NCBI GenBank assembly: GCA_043758005.1
Contig: JAYVOI010000106.1
Span: 1 to 5,526, forward strand
DNA from: JAENVT01 sp043758005
GTDB lineage: Bacteria > Actinomycetota > Acidimicrobiia > Acidimicrobiales > Ilumatobacteraceae
Reading direction: 5' to 3'
Length of the DNA: 5,526 nt
Part shown: positions 1 through 5,184 of the stretch, piece after piece
Layout: each line of letters begins with the position of its first letter
How positions within the stretch are numbered: the first letter of the stretch is position 1
Program-made: the position numbers and the translations under genes
Notes under the pieces: model-generated
Told to the model about the DNA's origin: nothing
What the model saw: the letters and a program-made list of their open reading frames with translations, nothing else
Database searches by the model: none

Positions 1-945
1 GCCGGAATGGTGCCGTTCGCCCACGCCAGCGACGGCGGCGGGTCCATCCGCATCCCTGCATCGTGCTGTGGTCTGGTCGGCCTCAAGCCGTCGCAGGGCA
101 GGATCACGCTTGGACCATTTCGCGACGAGAGCAACCTCGGGGTCGAGCTCGGGGTCAGTCGCACCGTCCGCGACATCGCAGCGCTGCTCGATGCCGTGCG
201 CGGTCCCGGCGTCGGCGACACGGTGATCGCCCCACCGCCGCTCCGGCCCTACCTCGACGAGGTCGGCGCGGACGCGGGCCATCTGCGGATCGGCCTGCTC
301 GACGAGCATCCATTCGGTGGCGCGCTGCACGACGACTGCCGCGACGCGGTACGTGCCGCGGCCGCGCTGCTCGAGTCGCTCGGCCACCACGTCGAGATCG
401 GGTCGCCGGCAGCGTTGGAAGACCGGGAGTTCAGCCGACGATTCTCCGCACTGTGGAGCACCAACATGGGCGTGTCGGTGAAGCGGATCGAAGCACAGCT
501 CGGGCGGCCGATCACCGATGGCGAGATCGAACCAGTCAACCGCGCTCAGGTCGAGTTCGCCCGCAACGTCAGCGCCGTCGACTACGCCCTCGCGCTCGCC
601 GCAACCGTCGAGTTTCGCCGGGCCGTGCAGCAATGGTGGAGCGACGGGTGGGATCTGTTGCTGACCCCCACCCTGGCCGAACCACCTGCCCCACTCGGAA
701 CCTTCGCCAACGAGCCCGCGGCACCGATGAACCCGATGGTCAGGGCGGCTGCATACGTGCCCTTCACGCCACCGTTCAACTCCAGCGGGCAACCGGCGAT
801 CAACCTACCGCTCCACTGGAACAGCGCCGGGCTGCCGATCGGCATCCAGCTCGTCGCCGGGTACGGGCGGGAGGATGTCTTGCTACGAGTCGCCGCGCAG
901 CTCGAGGCAGCACGACCATGGGCGAACCGGCATCCGACCATCTGA
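1..945 (+). CDS. Amidase-signature family hydrolase, C-terminal part (5' truncated by window)
   Basis: The protein hydrolyses an amide bond of unknown substrate and is probably cytoplasmic. The frame is open from base 1, so the ATG at 7 is internal and the true start lies outside. The first visible residues contain the amidase-signature core DGGGSIRIPA (residues 11-20 of the fragment), followed by CGLVGLKP. Ser15 (bases 43-45) aligns with the acyl-enzyme nucleophile of the family's Ser-cisSer-Lys triad; the Lys and cis-Ser would be in the missing N-terminal part. The late segment SSGQPAINLPL and the GLPIGIQLVA motif are also typical. The 314 visible residues against a usual 460-500 imply about 150 are missing. 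The SDGGGS variant, where many members have SDTGGS, resembles 6-aminohexanoate-cyclic-dimer hydrolase (NylA)-type amidases; this comparison is from memory. The family is sure, the substrate is not. Nothing ties it functionally to the downstream genes. Confidence 0.93.
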   Translation, partial: AGMVPFAHASDGGGSIRIPASCCGLVGLKPSQGRITLGPFRDESNLGVELGVSRTVRDIAALLDAVRGPGVGDTVIAPPPLRPYLDEVGADAGHLRIGLLDEHPFGGALHDDCRDAVRAAAALLESLGHHVEIGSPAALEDREFSRRFSALWSTNMGVSVKRIEAQLGRPITDGEIEPVNRAQVEFARNVSAVDYALALAATVEFRRAVQQWWSDGWDLLLTPTLAEPPAPLGTFANEPAAPMNPMVRAAAYVPFTPPFNSSGQPAINLPLHWNSAGLPIGIQLVAGYGREDVLLRVAAQLEAARPWANRHPTI

Positions 946-950
946 ATCGT

Positions 951-965
951 GCGCGCCTGGCGCGC
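951..965 (+). terminator. Possible GC-rich hairpin terminator after the amidase
   Basis: The bases GCGCGC-CTG-GCGCGC form a perfect 6-bp stem with a 3-base loop, starting five bases after the amidase stop codon. It is followed by TCTGTTCCGGTTGTGTG, which is T-enriched but not a true T-run. Many high-GC bacteria use hairpins with weak or no T-tracts, so termination here is plausible but unproven. Confidence 0.4.
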
Positions 966-995
966 TCTGTTCCGGTTGTGTGACGAATAGTGCAG

Positions 996-1016
996 TTTCG
1001 AGAAATCTCGCCGAAA
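996..1016. promoter_or_regulatory. Nested dyad in the gap before the small membrane protein
   Basis: CGAGA-AA-TCTCG (999-1010) is a perfect 5-bp inverted repeat with a 2-base centre. It is enclosed by TTTCG (996-1000) and CGAAA (1012-1016), which can pair in a slightly shifted register. The site lies in the 102-base gap between the amidase stop and the next gene, in sequence more AT-rich than its surroundings. It could be an operator or part of a promoter region. No convincing -35/-10 pair was found nearby, apart from a weak TATATG at 1044-1049. Confidence 0.25.
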
Positions 1017-1047
1017 GTGAATCCAAACGGCCTCCTGAAACGTCTAT

Positions 1048-1398
1048 ATGAATGTGAACGCCATGTACCGCTCCACCCCCACCTCGTCGGCCACCTCGAT
1101 GGCCAGTTCACGGCCGAACGCGGCGGAGTTGATGGTCCTGGCATTGAAGGCCGGAGCCGGTGCAGCACTCGTCGCGGCACTCCTGGCCGGCCGTGTGCCC
1201 GAAGTCGTGATCGTGGTCGGTGTGATCGTCGTGGCCTCGTTGATCGGCTGGCACCGCACCCAGATGGTGCCCGCCCGAGTTCGCTCGCAGCACCGCTTCA
1301 CCGTTGTGTCACGATGCGGCGATGGGTTCGTCACGATCGACTCCTCCGGCGCGCGTCGCGTCGCACGGCGTCTGGTGCTCGACGGCCCTTCGAACTGA
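1048..1398 (+). CDS. Small two-helix membrane protein, hypothetical
   Basis: No family is recognised. From the ATG at 1048 it is 116 residues. Two hydrophobic stretches, about residues 28-48 (Ala/Leu-rich) and 52-69 (Val/Ile-rich, ending in a Trp), are separated by a short GRVPE turn and predict a helical hairpin in the membrane. The last 47 residues are rich in Arg, so by the positive-inside rule both termini should face the cytoplasm. Third codon positions are strongly G/C. No Shine-Dalgarno sequence precedes the ATG at 1048. The first 27 residues are Ser/Thr/Pro-rich and look poorly coding, so the ATG at 1132 (residue 29), with GGAG four bases upstream, is an alternative start giving an 88-residue protein. 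The stop is 26 bases before the likely start of the oxidoreductase, so the two may be cotranscribed. The role is unknown. Confidence 0.6.
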   Translation: MNVNAMYRSTPTSSATSMASSRPNAAELMVLALKAGAGAALVAALLAGRVPEVVIVVGVIVVASLIGWHRTQMVPARVRSQHRFTVVSRCGDGFVTIDSSGARRVARRLVLDGPSN

Positions 1399-1424
1399 GG
1401 TCCTCCCCGTCGGGCTGTGGGCCT

Positions 1425-2342
1425 GTGGGTAGCCAGCCGCACATTCGCATCGGGTACGCGTTCGGGACACGCACCCGGCTCAACGACGGCGGGTTCTCGA
1501 CCGTGGTCGATGCGCTCGAGCGACTCGGGTTCGACAGTTTGTGGCTCAGCGAGCGGATCGGCGGCGACGCACCCGACCCACTCGTCGGCATGGCGTTTGC
1601 CGCGGGTCGCACCACCCGGCTGAAGTTCGGTATGAGCGTGATGGTGCTGCCCGGTCGGAACCCGGTCGTGCTCGCCAAGGAGTTGGCGACGCTTGATCGG
1701 TTGTCGAACGGTCGGCTGCTCCCGGCGTTCGGGCTCGGCGTGGCCGACCCGCACGAGCAACAGGCCTTCGGTGTCGAGCGCGGCGCCCGCGCCAAGCTGT
1801 TCGATGAAGCACTCACCGTGCTGCGCGGCGCGTGGGCGCCGGGGACGTTGACCCACCACGGCGATCATTTCGACTACGACGACCTGCGCGTCCAACCCAA
1901 GCCGCTGCAGCCCCAGCTCGACGTGTGGCTCGGCGGCATCGCCGCATCCGAGCTACGCCGCGTCGGACGACTGGCCGATGGTTGGTTGCCCAGCTTCGTC
2001 ACGCCCGATGATGTGGCGCGCGGGCGCGAAGTCATCGAGACCACCCTCGCCGAGCACGATCGCCACATCGACGCCGACCACTACGGCGCCCTCGTCTCGT
2101 ACGCGTCGGGACCGATTCCGCCGCAGGTCGTCGACCTCCTGGCTCGCCGGCGACCAGACCTCGACGATCCGACGGTGCTCGTACCACGCGGATGGGATGC
2201 CCTCATGAACACCATCGACCGGTTCGTCGCCGTGGGCACGAGCAAGTTCGTGATCCTGCCGATCGTCGAGCCGTCGACACCTGCCCAGTGGGTCGAACAC
2301 CTCGAGCAGGCCGCCCCGATCGTGCTCGCTCGCCAGACCTGA
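1425..2342 (+). CDS. LLM-class (luciferase-like) probable F420-dependent oxidoreductase
   Basis: This is a flavin/F420 TIM-barrel oxidoreductase of the bacterial luciferase superfamily, soluble, with unknown substrate. The open frame runs further upstream, but that part (990-1424) overlaps the small membrane protein and reads as low-complexity Arg-rich sequence. The GTG at 1425 starts a normal protein of 305 residues. Its N-terminus leads directly into the first barrel strand (IRIGYAFGTR, residues 7-16). Family marks in order: GFDSLWLSER (35-44), the NPVVLAKELATLD block (79-91), LSNGRLLPAFGLG (93-105), the VQPKPLQP stretch (156-163), and DVWLGG then RLADGWLP (166-189). No good Shine-Dalgarno precedes the GTG (GAGG at 1397-1400 is too far), so the start is the least certain part. 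The length and motifs resemble the TIGR03854-like F420 group. That assignment is from memory and would need an HMM search; the FMN alternative is open. Confidence 0.88.
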   Translation: MGSQPHIRIGYAFGTRTRLNDGGFSTVVDALERLGFDSLWLSERIGGDAPDPLVGMAFAAGRTTRLKFGMSVMVLPGRNPVVLAKELATLDRLSNGRLLPAFGLGVADPHEQQAFGVERGARAKLFDEALTVLRGAWAPGTLTHHGDHFDYDDLRVQPKPLQPQLDVWLGGIAASELRRVGRLADGWLPSFVTPDDVARGREVIETTLAEHDRHIDADHYGALVSYASGPIPPQVVDLLARRRPDLDDPTVLVPRGWDALMNTIDRFVAVGTSKFVILPIVEPSTPAQWVEHLEQAAPIVLARQT

Positions 2343-2371
2343 GGCATGATCAATGATCGACACCGTGCCCG

Positions 2372-2377
2372 AGAGGA
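2372..2377 (+). promoter_or_regulatory. Ribosome binding site deciding the MarR start
   Basis: AGAGGA lies six bases before the GTG at 2384 and is the clearest Shine-Dalgarno sequence in the window. It supports the GTG over later starts. Upstream, the hexamer ATGATC occurs twice (2346-2351 and 2353-2358, one base apart) just after the oxidoreductase stop; CATGAT (2345-2350) could be a poor -10, with no clear -35. Confidence 0.65.
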
Positions 2378-2383
2378 CAGTCC

Positions 2384-2893
2384 GTGCCACCTGCGCAGCC
2401 GTTACCCGATGATCCGATCGACCTTGCCCACGCCAGCTGGAGGGGTCAGGGATGGGGGCAAGCCGCCGACGGTATGGCGGTGGTCACCTCGATCATGCGC
2501 GTGCAGCAGGTGCTGCTGGCGCGCGTCGAGGCGATCCTGCGTCCACTCGGGTTGACCTTCGCCCGCTACGAGGTGTTGATGCTCCTGCGCTTCAGCCGCA
2601 AGGGCTACCTGCCCGTCGGCAAGATCGGCGAGCGTCTGCAGGTGCACCCGGCCAGCGTGACGAACGCCGTGCAACGGCTGGAGCAGGACGGTTTTGTCAA
2701 CCGCACGGCGAACCCGGTCGATGGGCGCAGCGTGCTCGCCGAGATCACAACGCGCGGCAAACGACTCACCGAGACGGCCACGGCGCAGCTCAATGCGCAG
2801 GTCTTCTCGATCGTTCCGATCCCCCCGTCCGAGCAACGCGAGGTCTATACGGTGCTGAAAGGCATGCGTCGGGCCTTCGGAGATTTCAGCTGA
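2384..2893 (+). CDS. MarR-family transcriptional regulator
   Basis: This is a dimeric winged-helix DNA-binding protein, commonly a ligand-responsive repressor. It has 169 residues from a GTG start with a good ribosome binding site, a little longer than the roughly 140-150 typical of the family because of an N-terminal extension. Visible order: N-terminal dimerisation helix (about 30-55, VTSIMRVQQVLLARVEAIL), LTFARYEVLMLL (57-68), helix-turn-helix with recognition helix about 88-101 (HPASVTNAVQRLEQDG), a wing including DGRS (113-116) and EITTRGKRL (120-128), then C-terminal dimerisation helices. It lies 41 bases after the oxidoreductase stop and 38 bases before the mutase start, all on the same strand. 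Control of the mutase, of itself, or of both is inferred from position and from the dyads in the following gap. The ligand cannot be deduced; an acyl-CoA or a branched acid would fit the context. Confidence 0.93.
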   Translation: MPPAQPLPDDPIDLAHASWRGQGWGQAADGMAVVTSIMRVQQVLLARVEAILRPLGLTFARYEVLMLLRFSRKGYLPVGKIGERLQVHPASVTNAVQRLEQDGFVNRTANPVDGRSVLAEITTRGKRLTETATAQLNAQVFSIVPIPPSEQREVYTVLKGMRRAFGDFS

Positions 2894-2894
2894 A
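2885..2894. promoter_or_regulatory. Perfect 10-bp palindrome at the MarR stop codon
   Basis: TTCAGCTGAA is a perfect palindrome overlapping the last codons and the stop of the MarR gene. It lies just upstream of the proposed mutase promoter. It could be a regulator half of a two-site operator or could be chance; it is short and partly constrained by coding sequence. Confidence 0.2.
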
Positions 2895-2896
2895 CT

Positions 2897-2931
2897 GCCA
2901 CAATGCTTTGACGTCCAATTAAACTGCCCGG
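2897..2931 (+). promoter_or_regulatory. Candidate leaderless promoter of the acyl-CoA mutase genes
   Basis: TAAACT (2920-2925) matches the TANNNT -10 pattern of actinobacterial promoters and ends six bases before the ATG at 2932. That spacing would place the transcription start at the A of the start codon, giving a leaderless mRNA. The lack of any Shine-Dalgarno sequence before this ATG agrees with this. GCCACA (2897-2902), 17 bases upstream of the -10, is a weak -35 (only the ACA half matches). The heptamer AACTGCC occurs at both 2893-2899 and 2922-2928. Confidence 0.4.
2907..2918. promoter_or_regulatory. Candidate operator dyad between -35 and -10 of the mutase promoter
   Basis: TTTGACGTCCAA is a 12-bp near-palindrome with five of six positions paired (TT, GAC/GTC, AA). 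It lies wholly within the spacer of the proposed promoter, where a bound repressor would block RNA polymerase. MarR proteins usually bind imperfect palindromes of about 16-20 bp containing TTG/CAA elements, so this is shorter than a typical site. Assignment to the adjacent MarR protein is inference. Confidence 0.35.
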
Positions 2932-4572
2932 ATGCCCACCAACCGTGAGCTCTGGGAGCAAGCATTCGCCGAGTCGCCGGTGCGCGACACCGACTACACC
3001 ACCATGTCGGGCATGCCGCTCGATCCCGTGTACGGCCCCGACGACGGGTCGGGTGATTATCCGGGGCAGTATCCGTATACGCGTGGGCCGTACGCCTCGA
3101 TGTACCGGTCGAAGTTGTGGACGATGCGGATGTTCGCCGGCTTCGGCACCGCGGACGACACCAACTGGCGGTTCAAGGAGATCATCAAGTCGGGGGGTGA
3201 CGGGTTGTCGACGGCGTTCGACATGCCGACGTTGTTGGGGCTCGATTCGGATCATCCGATGTCGCTGGGTGAGGTCGGTCGCTGCGGGGTCGCCGTCGAC
3301 TCGCTGGCCGACATGGAGGATCTGTACGCCGGCATCGACCTCGGCACGACCACGACATCGATGACCATCAACTCGCCTGCCGCAGTGATCTTCGCGATGT
3401 TCGTTGCCCAGGCAGAAAAGGCCGGTATTCACCGCACCCGGCTCGGCGGAACCTTGCAGAACGACATCTTGAAGGAGTACCAGGCCCAGAAGGAGTTCGT
3501 CTTCCCGCCACGGCCGTCGATGCGCCTGGTACGAGACACCATCGAGTTCACCGCTGCGGAAATGCCGCGGTGGCACTCCATCTCGATCTCCGGCTACCAC
3601 ATCCGCGAGGCGGGTTCGTCCGCGGTCGAGGAGCTGGCATTCACGCTCGCCAACGGATTCGCCTACGTCGAACTGGCGATGCAGGCCGGCCTCCCCGTCG
3701 ACTCGTTCGCCCCGCGGCTCTCGTTCTTCTTCAACGCTCACATCGACTTCTTCGAAGAGATCGCCAAATACCGTGCGGCCCGCCGCATCTGGGCGCGCTG
3801 GCTGCGTGATCGATACGGCGCCAAGCTCGAGCGGTCGATGCAACTGCGCTTCCACACCCAGACCGCTGGCGTGTCACTGACTGCGCAGCAGCCCGAGGTC
3901 AACATCGTGCGCACCGCCATCGAGGCATTGGCTGGCGTGCTGGGTGGGACGCAGTCGCTGCACACCAACTCGATGGACGAAGCAATGGCCCTGCCCACCG
4001 AGAAGACTGCTCGCATCGCCTTGCGCACCCAGCAGGTGATCGCCCAGGAGACCAACGTCGCCCATGTCGCCGACCCGCTCGGCGGATCGTGGTACGTCGA
4101 GCATCTCACCGACGAAGTCGAACGGCAGGCCGAGGAACTGTTCGCCTACCTCGACAAGCTCGGCAACGGCTCGATGCTCGAAGGTGCCATCAAGGGCATC
4201 GAGGACAACTGGTTCCAAGGCAAGATCGCCGACAGCGCATACGATCTCGAGCGGCGGTTCAACACCGGGCGCCGCATCATCGTCGGTGTCAACGCCTTCA
4301 CCGAAGGCAGCGAGGAATCACAGATCCCGCTGCTGCAGATCACCAACGAGGACGAAACACGGCAGCTGAAGCGCCTCGAGCAAGTTCGCCACACCCGTGA
4401 TCAAGCAGCCGTCGACGCCGCCCTGTGCCGCGTCGAGGCCGAAGCCGCCGATCCGGAGGTCAACCTCATGCCCGGGCTGATCGACGCAGTCGGCGTCTAC
4501 GCAACCCTCGGTGAGGTCATGGCGTCGCTCGGCAGCGTGTTCGGTCGCCACGTCGAAGTACCGACCATCTAG
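2932..4572 (+). CDS. Acyl-CoA mutase large subunit, isobutyryl-CoA mutase type
   Basis: This is the catalytic TIM-barrel subunit of an adenosylcobalamin-dependent carbon-skeleton mutase. It is 546 residues, near the 562-566 I recall for IcmA/HcmA, and lacks a fused B12 domain. Family blocks: YPYTRGPYASMY (47-58), WTMRMFAGFGTA (63-74), GLSTAFDMPT (91-100), GTLQNDILKEY (173-183), SISISGYHIREAG (216-228), FAPRLSFFFNAHIDFFEEIAKYRAAR (259-284), FHTQTAGVSLTAQQP (307-321), GGTQSLHTNSMDEA (338-351). The specificity positions are Phe68 and Gln186. They lie 118 residues apart, exactly as Tyr89/Arg207 in Propionibacterium methylmalonyl-CoA mutase and Phe80/Gln198 in isobutyryl-CoA mutase. The catalytic Tyr-His pair is Tyr222-His223. 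Losing the carboxylate-binding Arg argues against methylmalonyl-CoA; having Phe rather than Ile argues against 2-hydroxyisobutyryl-CoA. Isobutyryl-CoA to n-butyryl-CoA is therefore the best guess, though other acyl-CoAs are possible. Databases may label it methylmalonyl-CoA mutase. The ATG start has no Shine-Dalgarno and may be leaderless. Confidence 0.92.
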   Translation: MPTNRELWEQAFAESPVRDTDYTTMSGMPLDPVYGPDDGSGDYPGQYPYTRGPYASMYRSKLWTMRMFAGFGTADDTNWRFKEIIKSGGDGLSTAFDMPTLLGLDSDHPMSLGEVGRCGVAVDSLADMEDLYAGIDLGTTTTSMTINSPAAVIFAMFVAQAEKAGIHRTRLGGTLQNDILKEYQAQKEFVFPPRPSMRLVRDTIEFTAAEMPRWHSISISGYHIREAGSSAVEELAFTLANGFAYVELAMQAGLPVDSFAPRLSFFFNAHIDFFEEIAKYRAARRIWARWLRDRYGAKLERSMQLRFHTQTAGVSLTAQQPEVNIVRTAIEALAGVLGGTQSLHTNSMDEAMALPTEKTARIALRTQQVIAQETNVAHVADPLGGSWYVEHLTDEVERQAEELFAYLDKLGNGSMLEGAIKGIEDNWFQGKIADSAYDLERRFNTGRRIIVGVNAFTEGSEESQIPLLQITNEDETRQLKRLEQVRHTRDQAAVDAALCRVEAEAADPEVNLMPGLIDAVGVYATLGEVMASLGSVFGRHVEVPTI

Positions 4573-4973
4573 TGGCTGCCCAACGGATCCTCATCGCCAA
4601 GGTCGGGCTCGACGGCCATGACCGCGGCATCAAGGTGGTCGCGCGAATCCTGCGCGATGCGGGATACGAGGTCATCTACACCGGCCTGTTCCAGACCCCG
4701 GCGACCGTTGCTGCCGCGGCAGTGGATGAAGACGTCGACGCCATCGGCTTGTCGATGCTGTCGGGCGCGCACATGACCCTGGCGCCGCTGGTCGTCAGCG
4801 AGACCCGGGCACGTGGTGTCGACATCCCCGTGATCGTCGGCGGGATCGTCCCCGAACCCGACATCGCCAAACTCAAAGAGCTCGGCGTCGCCGCCGTCCT
4901 CACCCCCGGCGCGACCTCCGCCCAGATCGTGGCCGAGGTCGCCGCTGCACTCGCTGCAGCCGCCAACGCCTGA
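4572..4973 (+). CDS. Acyl-CoA mutase small subunit, cobalamin B12-binding protein
   Basis: This is the B12-binding partner of the preceding large subunit, together forming a split mutase. It is 133 residues, a single Rossmann-like cobalamin domain, close to the roughly 136 of IcmB/HcmB. The full B12 motif is present with canonical spacing: DGHDRG (14-19) with His16 as the lower axial cobalt ligand, 41 residues, SML (61-63), 26 residues, then GG (90-91). The GLFQTP (38-43) and TPG (111-113) blocks are also typical. The GTG start shares its first base with the TAG stop of the large subunit (TAGTG). This indicates translational coupling and a fixed subunit ratio; no strong independent Shine-Dalgarno is seen. 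The tail is Ala-rich (about residues 122-133). No G-protein chaperone (MeaB/MeaI type) follows; it must lie elsewhere if the enzyme needs one. Confidence 0.95.
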   Translation: MAAQRILIAKVGLDGHDRGIKVVARILRDAGYEVIYTGLFQTPATVAAAAVDEDVDAIGLSMLSGAHMTLAPLVVSETRARGVDIPVIVGGIVPEPDIAKLKELGVAAVLTPGATSAQIVAEVAAALAAAANA

Positions 4974-5184
4974 GCCGGTACGCCTTCGGCGGCAAGCTGC
5001 GCGCCGTCTCACGACCCCTCGCGAATCGTCTGTGACGTTTCACCGCGCATTGTCGAACGATCTGGGCGCCAAGGTTGCTCACCACCAGCGCGGGTTCGTT
5101 GAAGACTGGCGCCCAGATCGGAACGCGGCAGGTCGCGTATCGTCACAAACGATTCACCAGGACACGGGAGTCCAGCGCCAACGC
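4974..5184. other. Convergent intergenic region, non-coding
   Basis: These 211 bases lie between the 3' ends of the B12 subunit (+) and the E2 acyltransferase (-). No convincing coding frame, tRNA or promoter is seen. A minor hairpin, CGCC-TTC-GGCG (4981-4991), lies eight bases after the B12 subunit stop. The rest is mostly the large inverted repeat described separately. Confidence 0.7.
5023..5155. repeat. Two-tier symmetric inverted repeat between convergent genes
   Basis: The outer arms are 5023-5037 and 5141-5155 (left GAATCGTCTGTGACG), pairing at 14 of 15 positions. The inner arms, CGATCTGGGCGCCA (5058-5071) and TGGCGCCCAGATCG (5107-5120), are perfect over 14 bp. The two spacers between outer and inner arms are each exactly 20 bases (5038-5057 and 5121-5140) but match one another no better than chance (5 of 20). 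A 35-base loop (5072-5106) lies at the centre. As RNA this would fold into outer stem, symmetric internal bubble, inner stem and loop. It begins about 50 bases after the B12 subunit stop and 29 bases beyond the E2 stop. A bidirectional terminator is the simplest reading; no T-tracts flank the arms. A small palindromic mobile element, a structured RNA or a protein-binding array are alternatives. Confidence 0.75.

Noticed and set aside
990..1424. Upstream extension of the oxidoreductase frame (ATG at 990)
   Set aside because: It overlaps the small membrane protein in another frame, reads as Arg/Pro/Ser-rich shadow sequence with no family match, and would add 145 residues before the first barrel strand.
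1044..1895. Long minus-strand open frame across the membrane protein and oxidoreductase genes
   Set aside because: From about 1425 onward it is antisense to clear LLM-family coding sequence and has no recognisable motif. Only its last part (1044-1150) is kept as a low-interest observation.
2908..2913. TTGACG as a -35 box before the mutase
   Set aside because: It is a good -35 match, but the matching -10 at 17 bases would fall inside the coding sequence after the ATG. TAAACT is only six bases downstream, too close to be its partner.
2402..2965. Minus-strand open frame opposite the MarR gene
   Set aside because: It is antisense to a clear winged-helix protein and shows no motifs of its own.
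2845..3855. 336-codon minus-strand open frame opposite the mutase
   Set aside because: The plus strand encodes unmistakable mutase motifs throughout. The antisense translation is Arg/Gly/Val/Asp-rich shadow typical of high-GC DNA.
4569..5012. Minus-strand open frame opposite the B12 subunit
   Set aside because: It is antisense to a protein with a complete, correctly spaced B12-binding motif; the translation is Gly/Asp/Arg-rich shadow.
5065..5118. tRNA-like look: GGGCGCC/GGCGCCC arms with a GGGTTCG element inside
   Set aside because: Only about 54 bases lie between the arms' ends, no proper T-arm, anticodon or D-arm pairing can be drawn, and the arms are part of a longer 14-bp inverted repeat.
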